In this document: one piece after another, positions 47,444 to 56,339 of the stretch | How the letters are laid out: each line of letters begins with the position of its first letter | Numbering within the stretch: the stretch's first letter is position 1 | Source of the DNA: Leptotrichia sp. oral taxon 221 | GTDB taxonomy: Bacteria; Fusobacteriota; Fusobacteriia; Fusobacteriales; Leptotrichiaceae | Direction of reading: 5' to 3' | Length of the DNA: 64,000 nucleotides | NCBI RefSeq assembly: GCF_018128245.1 | Contig: NZ_CP072378.1 | Location: 62,001-126,000 of the forward strand | The notes under the pieces: model-generated | Databases searched by the model: none | What the model was told of the DNA's origin: nothing | What the model saw: only the letters and a program-made list of their open reading frames with translations | Made by a program: the position numbers and the translations under genes

Positions 47444-48424
47444 ATGGAAGAACATGATATAATCTTAGTTGATAGCGGATATACTTTGTTATTGTATATG
47501 CTTTTAACAAAAGAATTACACAAAAATAAAACTTATATCTTTTCTGATAAAACATTATTGAATTATTTTGAGAAAAGTAATTTTAAACTAGATACAGTTT
47601 ATATTGATAAAGAAGAGTACAATAAGATTTTGTCAATAAAATTAAGAATGCTAAAAGGGATAAAAAAAATTCTTTTTAGAAAAAAATTAAGAAAAATTTT
47701 GTTATCAGAAATTGAAAAGAGAACTAAAAATAAAAAAATACGATATATTGGGAATGATCATATATTAACGACGAGAGTTATTTGGGATAAGATAGATGAG
47801 TTTACCATGATAGAAGACGGAATAGCAAGTTATTATGATCAAAAACTTTACAGAAAATCGAGAAGGAATAAGTTTAAGTCGAAGAAAAATTTAAAATTAG
47901 GTCTATCTCCAAAGGTAAAAAAAGTGATATTTAGTGGGATAAAAGAAATTCCACAAGAGTTGATAAAGAAAGCAGAAATTTTAGATTTTAAAAAAATTTA
48001 TGAAGAAAAAGATGATGTAGATAAAAAAGAAATTTTAGATTTTTTCACGTTGAATACAGAAGATATAGAAAAAATAAAAACTAAAAGAGTAATTTTTTTG
48101 ACACAACCTTTTTCTCAAGATGGAATTTTGACTTTAGAGGAAGAAATTTCGATTTATGAAGAAATTTTTAAAAATTATAAAAGAGAAGAAATAATGATAA
48201 AAACACATCCAAGAGATAGAAAAGATTACAGCAAATATTTTCCTGATATATTAGTATTTGATAAAATAGTTCCTTTTGAATTATTTGATTTTGTAGGAGT
48301 TCAGTTTGATGTATTGGCAACAGTGGCTTCAACGGCTTCGTTAACTGTTAAAAATGTGAAAAAAGTAGATTTTTATGGTTCACAAATAAATAAAAAATTA
48401 GAGAAAAAATTAGGGAAGTTATAG
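47444..48424 (+). CDS. GT52 (sialyltransferase-like) glycosyltransferase
   Basis: A 326-residue protein resembling glycosyltransferase family 52, which includes Neisseria Lst and Haemophilus LPS sialyltransferases. Signature pieces are MIEDGIASYYD (near 125), VIFLTQPFSQDG (near 220) and MIKTHPRDRKDYSKYFPD (near 248), the last matching the KxHPR motif. It could add sialic acid or another nonulosonic acid to the glycan end. No CMP-sugar synthase gene is in this window, so the donor is unproved. 17 bases separate it from the deacetylase gene. Confidence 0.75.
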   Translation: MEEHDIILVDSGYTLLLYMLLTKELHKNKTYIFSDKTLLNYFEKSNFKLDTVYIDKEEYNKILSIKLRMLKGIKKILFRKKLRKILLSEIEKRTKNKKIRYIGNDHILTTRVIWDKIDEFTMIEDGIASYYDQKLYRKSRRNKFKSKKNLKLGLSPKVKKVIFSGIKEIPQELIKKAEILDFKKIYEEKDDVDKKEILDFFTLNTEDIEKIKTKRVIFLTQPFSQDGILTLEEEISIYEEIFKNYKREEIMIKTHPRDRKDYSKYFPDILVFDKIVPFELFDFVGVQFDVLATVASTASLTVKNVKKVDFYGSQINKKLEKKLGKL

Positions 48425-48491
48425 GAAAATAAATTTATGAAGTTTATTGGTTAAAATTAAAAATATAAAAAGGAGAAAAAGTTTAAATAAA

Positions 48492-50237
48492 ATGAGAAGT
48501 AAAAATTTAATTTCAATAAAAAAATTAAAAAAATATATAAAAAAATATTATATTTTAATAATTTTAAATATGATTTTAGCAATGGTCTCATCTGCTTCTT
48601 CGGTAGCTCCAATTGCTTTGTTGAAGCGACTTATAGATCAAGGAATTATTGGGAAAAATGAGAAAGATATACTTTATGCAGCAGGTGGAATGATACTTTT
48701 ATCTGTAGTTGGTGCATTTATAATGTATTGGAATACGCTTCTTTCGGGAAAAGTTTCATCATCAATTTATAAAAATATAATAGATGATTTGTATTTAAAA
48801 TTACAGTCATTGGATATAGAATATTTTTCTAAAACAAAAGTTGGAGAAATGATGACGAAGGTTTTAAATGATCCAGCAAATGTAAATTCATTGATTTTGG
48901 ATTTATTTGAGTTGATTAAATATGTTTTTACTGCGATATTATATTTGGGAGTTGCGTTGTATATAGATTGGAAATTAACTTTAGGAGTGTTAATTGTAGC
49001 ACCAGTATTAATGGTAACGGTAAAAAAATATTCGAGAAAATTAAAAAGTTCTGGGAAAGAAAGACAAGAAGCAACAGGGATCTTGAATTCTAAATTGCAG
49101 GAAACGATTTCTGGGATTAGAGTAATAAAGGCATTTGCTACAGAGGGTGTTGAAATAAGAGATTTTAAAAGAAAAAGTTTGAATTTAAAAAAAGTTGTAT
49201 TGAAAAGTGTTAGTTATAATGCAAAATCAATGGCAGTTTCAGAAGCATTGAATTATATAATGGTTGCGATATTATTATTGTTTGGAGGATATCGAATTAT
49301 TAGAGGACATAATTTTACAACAGGTGATTTCTTAACGGTTGTGGGAGCTATAGCTTCTGTGTATACGCCAGTAAGAAGAAGTACAACAATTTATAATACA
49401 ATAAATTCAAATATAGCTTCAATTGATAGAGTATATGAGATTTTAGAAATAAATCCTCAGATTATCAATAAAGAAAATTGTATAAAATTTAGAGAATTTA
49501 ATGATGAAATAGCATTTAATGATGTGGAATTTTCTTATCAGGATAATAAAGAGAAAATATTGAAGGGAATTAACCTTAGAATAAAAAAAGGAGAAACGGT
49601 TGCTTTAGTTGGAAATTCTGGTGGAGGAAAGTCTACGATAGTGAACTTGATTCCAAGATTTTTTGACGTTACAGGTGGTAATATTACGATTGATGGTACT
49701 GATTTGAAGGATTTTGAAATAAAAAGTTTGAGAAAAAGTATTGGAATTGTGCCACAGGAAACATTTTTATTTAGTGGAACGATTTTTAGTAATATTAAAT
49801 ACGGAAGACAGAATGCGACTGATGAAGAAGTTATTCAAGCCGCAAAATTAGCGAATGCACACGAATTTATTCAAAAATTGGATGACGGATACGATACAGA
49901 AATTGGAGAAAGAGGAGTCAAACTTTCTGGTGGTCAAAAACAAAGAATTGCAATAGCGAGAGCAATTTTGGAAAATCCACAAATTTTAATTTTAGATGAA
50001 GCAACTTCGGCACTTGATAATGAGTCAGAAAAGTTAGTTCAAGATGCTTTGGAAAAATTAATGGAAGGGAAAACAACATTTGTTATCGCTCATAGGTTGT
50101 CAACAATAGTAAATAGTGATAAAATAGTAGTTATACAGCAAGGGGAAATTAGAGAAGTTGGAAATCACGAAACTTTAATGGATAAGGAAAATGGAATTTA
50201 TAGAGCATTGTATAGCAAAGCTGGAGTTAAGAGTTAA
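48492..50237 (+). CDS. MsbA-type lipid/glycolipid ABC exporter
   Basis: A 581-residue half-transporter: six TM helices (about 20-310) fused to an ATPase domain. Walker A GNSGGGKST is at 374-382, the signature LSGGQKQR begins at 478 and LILDEATSALDNES follows. The length equals that of MsbA (about 580), which flips lipid A-core across the inner membrane; other lipid or peptide exporters look alike, so the substrate comes from context in a glycan cluster. ATG 48492 is chosen for a normal N-terminus, although AAAGGAGA lies about 16 bases upstream, which is a long spacing. Confidence 0.85.
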   Translation: MRSKNLISIKKLKKYIKKYYILIILNMILAMVSSASSVAPIALLKRLIDQGIIGKNEKDILYAAGGMILLSVVGAFIMYWNTLLSGKVSSSIYKNIIDDLYLKLQSLDIEYFSKTKVGEMMTKVLNDPANVNSLILDLFELIKYVFTAILYLGVALYIDWKLTLGVLIVAPVLMVTVKKYSRKLKSSGKERQEATGILNSKLQETISGIRVIKAFATEGVEIRDFKRKSLNLKKVVLKSVSYNAKSMAVSEALNYIMVAILLLFGGYRIIRGHNFTTGDFLTVVGAIASVYTPVRRSTTIYNTINSNIASIDRVYEILEINPQIINKENCIKFREFNDEIAFNDVEFSYQDNKEKILKGINLRIKKGETVALVGNSGGGKSTIVNLIPRFFDVTGGNITIDGTDLKDFEIKSLRKSIGIVPQETFLFSGTIFSNIKYGRQNATDEEVIQAAKLANAHEFIQKLDDGYDTEIGERGVKLSGGQKQRIAIARAILENPQILILDEATSALDNESEKLVQDALEKLMEGKTTFVIAHRLSTIVNSDKIVVIQQGEIREVGNHETLMDKENGIYRALYSKAGVKS

Positions 50238-50315
50238 GAAAAAAAATTAAGATTTTATTTTCTAATTGAAAAACTGTATAAAATTAAAAAAATTGTAGAA
50301 AGGAAACGGTAAATT

Positions 50316-50936
50316 ATGAAACATTTAAAAAATGTGTGTATCTTTTTGGTCTCATTATTATTACTGGCGGTTGGAAGTTTTAAGGCAAAAGATATAGGTA
50401 ATCCAATGATTGCAAAGATTAGAGCAGAGAAGAAGGCAGCGAAAAAGGCTAAAGAATTGGCTGATAAAAAAGCAAAAGAAGAAGAAAAACAACGGCAAAA
50501 ACAAAAAGAAGAAGATGCGAAAAAAGCAGCTCAATTAGCAGCACAACAACAAGCAGCAAAGGCTAAGCAACAACAGCAACAGCCTCCTCAACCACAAGCT
50601 CAACCTGCACAGCCACAACAACCAGTAGCACAACAGCCAACGCAACCACAACCAGCAACAGCACCTGTTGTAGCACCACAAAATCCAGTGGCAAAGGAAA
50701 AACCAAAAGAAGAGAAAAAACATACAACGAAAAAAAGAAGTATGGGAAATGTTGAGAAATTTTCTTTAGATAAACCAAAATCAGGAAGTACAAAAAAATC
50801 TTCTAAACATAGTTCACCAGAAAAATCGAAGACATCAACTAGTAGTTCACCAGAAAGTAACGGTAATAGTGGAAGTTCTTCTGAATCAAGTTCAGGTTCT
50901 TCTGGAACAAAATCTAGTGAAGGTACATCAGAATAG
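50316..50936 (+). CDS. Exported low-complexity protein (Ala/Lys, Gln/Pro, Ser)
   Basis: A 206-residue exported protein of unusual make-up. A signal peptide (HLKNVCIFLVSLLLLAVGSFKA) precedes a charged Ala/Lys/Glu helix (about 28-85), a Gln/Pro/Ala tract (85-125), a Lys-rich stretch and a Ser/Gly tail with about half serine. The helical part recalls the rod of TolA; the rest looks like a flexible spacer. No enzyme motif. It may span the periplasm or be surface-exposed. It is followed 20 bases later by the RnfD-like gene, so the two are probably co-transcribed. Low complexity makes length variation likely. Confidence 0.7.
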   Translation: MKHLKNVCIFLVSLLLLAVGSFKAKDIGNPMIAKIRAEKKAAKKAKELADKKAKEEEKQRQKQKEEDAKKAAQLAAQQQAAKAKQQQQQPPQPQAQPAQPQQPVAQQPTQPQPATAPVVAPQNPVAKEKPKEEKKHTTKKRSMGNVEKFSLDKPKSGSTKKSSKHSSPEKSKTSTSSSPESNGNSGSSSESSSGSSGTKSSEGTSE

Positions 50937-50955
50937 AAAGAGAGGATAAATTGAA

Positions 50956-51981
50956 ATGAGATTAAATGAAAAAAGGGCTCTGAAAGAAAAAATTACAACA
51001 ACTATGATAGATACTTTGATAGCGACTATTCCATTGATAGTAGTTGCATTTGTAGTTTATGGGATTTTTCCGATTTTAATTATTTTAACATCAACAGTGT
51101 TGGCAGTATTAACGGAATATATATTTGGAAAATTTATATTGAAAAAAGATATTGAAACTGATTTTTCAACAGCGGTTGTGGGAGTTTTAGTGGGACTTTC
51201 ATTAGCACCATTTACACCAATTTATATCGCAGGATTAGCTTCAATTATTAGTGTATTATTTGGACAATTATGTTTTGGTTCGGTAGAAAAGAAAATTGTA
51301 AATCCTATAGTAATTGGTAAATTAGCGATTTTATTATTCTTTCCATCTGTATTGGCTACGGGATCAGCTGCTTGGTCAAATCCAGATATTGTAGCACCTG
51401 GTTTTGAGGGAGTTGGATCAATCTTATTGGCAAATACAGGAATGATAGGTGGATATTCAGTAATCGCAATAGTAGTTGGATCAATATATTTAATGCTTAG
51501 AGGAAGATTAAGTTGGGAAGTTCCGACAGGATTGTTTATATCTATTTTTGTAGGATATTTTGTTGCAGCATTTATGGGTATTGAAATTCCATTAGAATTA
51601 GGAGAAATTGTATTTTTAGGAGTTTTCATTTTAACAGATTTATATTCAAGTCCGAAATACTTATTTGGGAAATTATTCTATGGAATAATGATTGGAGCTT
51701 CAATGATATTATTCTGGAAACATGGAATACAACAAGAAGCACCATTATATGCAATTTTAATACTAAATATATTTATAAGACCAATAAATTCTGTATTAAA
51801 ACCAAATGTTTACGGTGATGATAAATTAGGATTTGCTGAAATAACACAAGGATTAGGAATGGCGATAGCAGTAATCGTGCTAGTATTCGCATTCATTTTC
51901 TTACACCAATTTGGATTAATACTTTACTTATTTATAATTTATTTATTTTTCGGTATTTGGAAAATATCAACTTTAAAATAA
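50956..51981 (+). CDS. RnfD/NqrB family membrane protein
   Basis: A 341-residue protein with about ten TM helices that aligns with RnfD: ILTSTVLAVLTEYIFGKFI near the start, KKIVNPIVIGKLAIL in place of NPFNPALVGR, and ANTGMIGGYSVIAIVVG then YLMLRGRLSWEVP, matching the G-N-T-P-G-S-x-G-E-x-S / RxxxWRIP region. The SGAT-P-type segment that carries covalent FMN in RnfD is shortened and reads GFEGVGSI, so flavin attachment is probably lost. No other Rnf or Nqr subunit gene is nearby. It may work outside electron transport or with distant subunits. GAGAGGA precedes the ATG. Confidence 0.78.
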   Translation: MRLNEKRALKEKITTTMIDTLIATIPLIVVAFVVYGIFPILIILTSTVLAVLTEYIFGKFILKKDIETDFSTAVVGVLVGLSLAPFTPIYIAGLASIISVLFGQLCFGSVEKKIVNPIVIGKLAILLFFPSVLATGSAAWSNPDIVAPGFEGVGSILLANTGMIGGYSVIAIVVGSIYLMLRGRLSWEVPTGLFISIFVGYFVAAFMGIEIPLELGEIVFLGVFILTDLYSSPKYLFGKLFYGIMIGASMILFWKHGIQQEAPLYAILILNIFIRPINSVLKPNVYGDDKLGFAEITQGLGMAIAVIVLVFAFIFLHQFGLILYLFIIYLFFGIWKISTLK

Positions 51982-52015
51982 CTAAAAATATATTTTATAT
52001 AGTTTAAAATTAATT

Positions 52016-52070
52016 GCGTCATGCACTAATAGTTGGAAAGCTGTGAGTTGTATGACGTTTTTATTTTTTT
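52016..52070 (+). terminator. Terminator after the RnfD-like gene
   Basis: CGTCAT (52017-52022) pairs with ATGACG (52052-52057) across a long loop, followed by TTTTTATTTTTTT. Confidence 0.6.
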
Positions 52071-52122
52071 ATTGAAATTTAGAATTTTTAGAAAATTTTT
52101 TATTTTTTTGAAAGAGAGAAAA

Positions 52123-52131
52123 TGATATAAT
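52123..52131 (+). promoter_or_regulatory. Extended -10 promoter of mfd
   Basis: TGATATAAT 39 bases before the mfd ATG; no clear -35. Confidence 0.5.
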
Positions 52132-52170
52132 AAACTATAAATTAAGAACAAAAAGATAGAAAGGGGAAAA

Positions 52171-55100
52171 ATGGGTGAATTAAATTTTTTAAAAAAAACA
52201 GAAAAATTTGAGTTGAAACAGAATAATAAAATTTATCGTGGAGCAATTCCTTGGATTTTATTGACTTCTAAAAATAAAAAAATAATTTATATTTCCACTT
52301 CTAACAGAAATTTAGAAAATTACCACTATATGTTGGAAAATTATTTTGAAGAAAAAAAAAGTAAAAAATATTCTAATAAAAAAATTGAGATTTTTGAAAA
52401 TATTTCTTCAAAAAAAGAAGATATGACAGGAATTAATATAAAATTGTTAGATATTTTAAAAAATCAGTCAGAATTTGTGTTATTTATTAATTTACAAATC
52501 ACATTGGATGTATTTTTTGAAAAAGTAAAATTTTTGGATTTCAAAATTGGAAAAGAATACGAGATTATTAAGACGATAAATTTTTTAATAGAAAATGGTT
52601 ACGAAAATTCATATTTGATTGATAAAAAGGGACAATATAGCAAAAGAGGAGATATTTTGGATATTTTTCCACCTGATCTTGAAAATCCTATAAGGCTTGA
52701 GTTTTTTGGAGATGAATTAGACAGTATCAGAGAATTTGATATTGATAGCCAAAAGTCTATTTCAAAAATAAATGAAATTAAAATTTTTGGAAATGCTCTT
52801 TCAGGAAAAAATTATGAATTGGTTGAATTGATTGAAGAGTTGCAGTCTGAAGATGTGGTGATCATCATAGAAAACGAAGAGTTACTAGATTACAAAATGG
52901 AAGAATATATTTTGCTAAATCGAGAAAAGGAAAATATTTATAGACAGAGATATGAAAATTTAAAAAATAAAAGTTTTTCGATGGAAACGGTTAATTTTAC
53001 TGAAGAACAGTTAGAAACTTTTAAAACAAAAGATAAATTAGAAAAATTATCTGAAATAAAAAAAGTTGAATTATATACAAAAAATTATGATAAAAAAGTT
53101 TCAGAATATAATGAAATTTACAAGAAAAAGTTGTTAAAAATTCACAATTATCCGTTAATTGAGGGATTTGTAATAGAAGATGTTTTCATTTTAACAGATA
53201 GAGAATTAGATGGTTACATTTACGAAAAGAAAGTGAAGGCAAATAAAGGTATAAAGTACAAGAAAGTCAATCAAATTGTAGAAGGCGACTATGTAATTCA
53301 TGTTCAGTATGGAGTTGGGATTTACAAGGGAATTGAAACTATTGAAGAAATGGATTATTTGAAAATTCGATATGCCGATGAAGATATTTTGTACATCCCT
53401 GTTGAAAAATTGGATAGGCTTGAAAAATATGTTTCCTACGGTGTTGAGCCGAAATTATTTAAACTTGGAACGAGAGGATTTAAGAGAAAACGTAAAAAAT
53501 TAGAAGAAGATATCGAAAAATTTGCTCATGAATTGATAAAAATTCAAGCTCAAAGACAAAGTCAAAATGGATTTGTGTATCAAAAAGACACTGTTTGGCA
53601 AGAAGAATTTGAAGCAGCTTTCCCATTTGAAGAAACAGAAGACCAGAAAAAAGCAATTAATGATGTTAAAAGAGATATGGAAAGTCCGTATATTATGGAC
53701 CGAATTGTATGTGGAGACGTTGGCTACGGGAAAACAGAAGTTGCAATGAGAGCTGCATTCAAAGCGATTGACAATTCAAAGCAAGTTGTAATGATTGCAC
53801 CAACGACAGTTTTGGCAGAACAGCATTACAAAAGATTTAAGCAACGATATGAAAATTATCCGATTACAATTGAAAATTTATCAAGATTAACACAGAGCAA
53901 GGCAAAAGATATCTTGAAAAATATCAAAAATGGAACGACAGATTTAGTAATTGGAACGCACCGATTACTTAGTGACGATGTTCAATTTAAAAATTTAGGA
54001 CTTTTAATAATTGATGAAGAACAAAAATTTGGTGTAAAAGCAAAAGAAAAATTAAAAGCAAAAAGACAAAAATTAGATGTATTGACCTTAACTGCAACAC
54101 CGATTCCACGAACATTAAATTTAGCATTATTAGGAATCCGTGAAATTTCTATTATCGACACGCCTCCAACAAACCGATTACCAATTATAACAGAAGTTTT
54201 CGATTGGGAAGAGGAAGCTGTGAAAATCGCAATTTTAAAGGAACTTTCACGAGATGGTCAAGTTTTCTACATTTATAACGATGTAAAAAATATGAAAAAC
54301 AAATTGAAGGAATTACAGGATATTTTGCCAGAATTTGTGAAAATTGAATTTATTCACGGACAACTTCCACCAAAAGAAATAAAAGATAAGCTAAAAAGAT
54401 TTGAGCAAGGAGAATATGATATTTTAATGGCATCAACAATTATTGAAAATGGTATTGATGTTTCAAATGCAAATACGATTTTAATTGAAAATTTCACACA
54501 TTTAGGACTTTCTCAAGTGTATCAGCTTAGAGGTCGGGTAGGTCGTAGCGATAGGCAAGGCTATTGTTATCTAGTAAAAACACGAGGAACAACAGCAAAA
54601 GGTAAGAAAAAAGAAGAAAGTATGGAAAAAATAGAAGGAATTAAATCAGGTGGTTTTCAAATTTCAATGGAAGATATGAAAATCCGTGGAGCTGGAGAAA
54701 TTTTAGGTGATAAACAGCATGGAACAATTGAAACTTTTGGATATGATTTGTATATAAAAATGTTGAATAAAGAAATTAAACGTCAAAAAGGTGAATTTAG
54801 AGAAAAAATTGAAAATGTCGAAATTTTACTTAGGGAAAAAGGTTATATTCCAGAAACTTACATTCAAAAAGAAGAAAGACTTAATATTTATAAGCGATTC
54901 GCAATGCTTGAAAAATTTGAAGAATTAAATGAGATGAAAAATGAAATAGAAGATAGATTTGGAAAAATACCAAATTCAATGAAAAAATTTATATTAAGTA
55001 TCGAATTAAAATTGTTTGCAGAACAGAATCACATTCAGAGAATAGACGAAAACTCAGATTATTATGAACTTTATTTTTTAAAAAATATTCCAGAAGAAAA

Positions 55101-55236
55101 AATCAATAAACTTTCAGAAAATCTAGATTGGAAAGATATATCGAATGAGAAAAAAACTGAAGAATATATTGTAAAAAGATTGAAAAAAATAAAATTGAAA
55201 GATTATATTTCAAAAATTAGTAAAATAAAATGTTAA
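52171..55236 (+). CDS. mfd: Transcription-repair coupling factor Mfd
   Basis: Displaces RNA polymerase stalled at lesions and recruits UvrA. The 1021-residue protein has the UvrB-like N-terminal part (KRGDILDIFPPDLENPIRLE), the RNA-polymerase-interaction domain (VEGDYVIHVQYGVGIYKG), RecG-like helicase motifs (GDVGYGKTEVAMRAAFKAID, DEEQKFG, LTATPIPRTLNLAL, ENGIDVSNANTI, QLRGRVGRSD) and the C-terminal TRCF domain. It is shorter than the common 1150 residues, mostly in the N-terminal UvrB-homology region. GAAAGGGG precedes the ATG. Confidence 0.97.
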   Translation: MGELNFLKKTEKFELKQNNKIYRGAIPWILLTSKNKKIIYISTSNRNLENYHYMLENYFEEKKSKKYSNKKIEIFENISSKKEDMTGINIKLLDILKNQSEFVLFINLQITLDVFFEKVKFLDFKIGKEYEIIKTINFLIENGYENSYLIDKKGQYSKRGDILDIFPPDLENPIRLEFFGDELDSIREFDIDSQKSISKINEIKIFGNALSGKNYELVELIEELQSEDVVIIIENEELLDYKMEEYILLNREKENIYRQRYENLKNKSFSMETVNFTEEQLETFKTKDKLEKLSEIKKVELYTKNYDKKVSEYNEIYKKKLLKIHNYPLIEGFVIEDVFILTDRELDGYIYEKKVKANKGIKYKKVNQIVEGDYVIHVQYGVGIYKGIETIEEMDYLKIRYADEDILYIPVEKLDRLEKYVSYGVEPKLFKLGTRGFKRKRKKLEEDIEKFAHELIKIQAQRQSQNGFVYQKDTVWQEEFEAAFPFEETEDQKKAINDVKRDMESPYIMDRIVCGDVGYGKTEVAMRAAFKAIDNSKQVVMIAPTTVLAEQHYKRFKQRYENYPITIENLSRLTQSKAKDILKNIKNGTTDLVIGTHRLLSDDVQFKNLGLLIIDEEQKFGVKAKEKLKAKRQKLDVLTLTATPIPRTLNLALLGIREISIIDTPPTNRLPIITEVFDWEEEAVKIAILKELSRDGQVFYIYNDVKNMKNKLKELQDILPEFVKIEFIHGQLPPKEIKDKLKRFEQGEYDILMASTIIENGIDVSNANTILIENFTHLGLSQVYQLRGRVGRSDRQGYCYLVKTRGTTAKGKKKEESMEKIEGIKSGGFQISMEDMKIRGAGEILGDKQHGTIETFGYDLYIKMLNKEIKRQKGEFREKIENVEILLREKGYIPETYIQKEERLNIYKRFAMLEKFEELNEMKNEIEDRFGKIPNSMKKFILSIELKLFAEQNHIQRIDENSDYYELYFLKNIPEEKINKLSENLDWKDISNEKKTEEYIVKRLKKIKLKDYISKISKIKC

Positions 55237-55340
55237 AAAAGCAATCTTTCAAATAAAAAACTAATAAAAGTAGAGTATAATAAACAGAATGGATAATTTA
55301 AATATAACAAAACTTGAAAAATAAATAAATGGAGGAAAAA

Positions 55341-56228
55341 ATGAAGAATAAATTGAAAATTGGATTAATGACAGCATTATGTGTATTAGCTGTATCATGT
55401 GGAAATTCAGGACAAAGTGGAAAAGTTTTATATGAATCAGGAGATAAAAAAATAAAGGTATATGAATCAGAAGTTCAAACTGAATTAGAAAAAAGTTTAG
55501 ATGCACAAGGATTGAAAGCAAACGAAGTAACTCCTGAACAATTAACTCAATTGAAACAAAATATTGTAAAAAATATAGCTTTAAATAGAGCTGTAGCTTT
55601 GGATGGTAAAGATAAGAAAATCGATAAAGAGAAAAAATATGTAGATAGTATCGAAAGCGCAAAAGAAGGATTGTTAGCGACTTTAACTTTAACTGCTGAA
55701 GCAAATAAAGCAAGTGTAACTGATGAAGATGCAAAACAAGCATATGAAGCAAACAAAGCAAATTTTGAGAAAAAAGAAGATACTGTAAAATTACAATTAG
55801 TAGTAGTTCCTTCTGCAGATAAAGCAAAAGCTGAAGCTGCTTTAAAAGAAGCAACTGCAAATCCAGCTAATTTCTCAGCTGTAGTTCAAAAATATAGTGC
55901 AAATGCAGCAAAAACAGGTAATGGAGAAACTCCTGAAATTACGGCTTCTCAATTATCACAAGGTTACGGTCCAATAAGTCAAGCTATTGCAAGTGTACAA
56001 CCAGGACAAGTAGTAAATAGCGTAGTTACAGTAGGAAATGAATTGTACGTAATAAAAGTTCTTGAAAAAAATCCTAAAGGTTTAATACCTTTTGAAAAAG
56101 TAAAAGATTCAATTAAAAATCAAATTAGAACACAAAAAAGACAAATTGAAACACAAAAATATTTACAAACTGTAACAGATAAATATGGTTTGTCAAAAAT
56201 TGACGATGCTATAAAAAACATTAAATAA
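55341..56228 (+). CDS. PrsA/SurA-like peptidyl-prolyl isomerase lipoprotein
   Basis: A 295-residue lipoprotein. The signal peptide ends in the lipobox LAVSC, so Cys20 would be lipidated. A SurA/PrsA-type helical region (about 35-125) is followed by a parvulin rotamase domain (about 130-240: VKLQLVVVPS, then NFSAVVQKYSANAAKTGNG and GPISQAIASVQPGQVV) and a C-terminal helix. Parvulin lipoproteins help exported proteins fold; in a diderm this would serve outer-membrane or periplasmic clients such as LptD. ATG 55341 is chosen because GGAGG at 55331-55335 is its ribosome site; an ATG at 55329 overlaps that site. Confidence 0.88.
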   Translation: MKNKLKIGLMTALCVLAVSCGNSGQSGKVLYESGDKKIKVYESEVQTELEKSLDAQGLKANEVTPEQLTQLKQNIVKNIALNRAVALDGKDKKIDKEKKYVDSIESAKEGLLATLTLTAEANKASVTDEDAKQAYEANKANFEKKEDTVKLQLVVVPSADKAKAEAALKEATANPANFSAVVQKYSANAAKTGNGETPEITASQLSQGYGPISQAIASVQPGQVVNSVVTVGNELYVIKVLEKNPKGLIPFEKVKDSIKNQIRTQKRQIETQKYLQTVTDKYGLSKIDDAIKNIK

Positions 56229-56257
56229 AATAGCAAAAAAAGATATTAAATGAAGTG

Positions 56258-56306
56258 TCAGGACTATTTCAAAATAATAAAATAATTTTGGAATGGTCCT
56301 ATTTTT
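56258..56306 (+). terminator. Terminator after the PrsA-like gene
   Basis: AGGACTATTTCAAAAT (56260-56275) pairs with ATTTTGGAATGGTCCT (56285-56300), followed by a T-rich tail. Confidence 0.78.
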
Positions 56307-56339
56307 CACTAAAATAAAATTAAGAAAAGAGGTTTTTTT

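Noticed and set aside
55261-55860. 199-residue Leu-rich minus-strand frame
   Set aside because: It is antisense to the PrsA-like lipoprotein gene, and its leucine bias comes from complementary codons.
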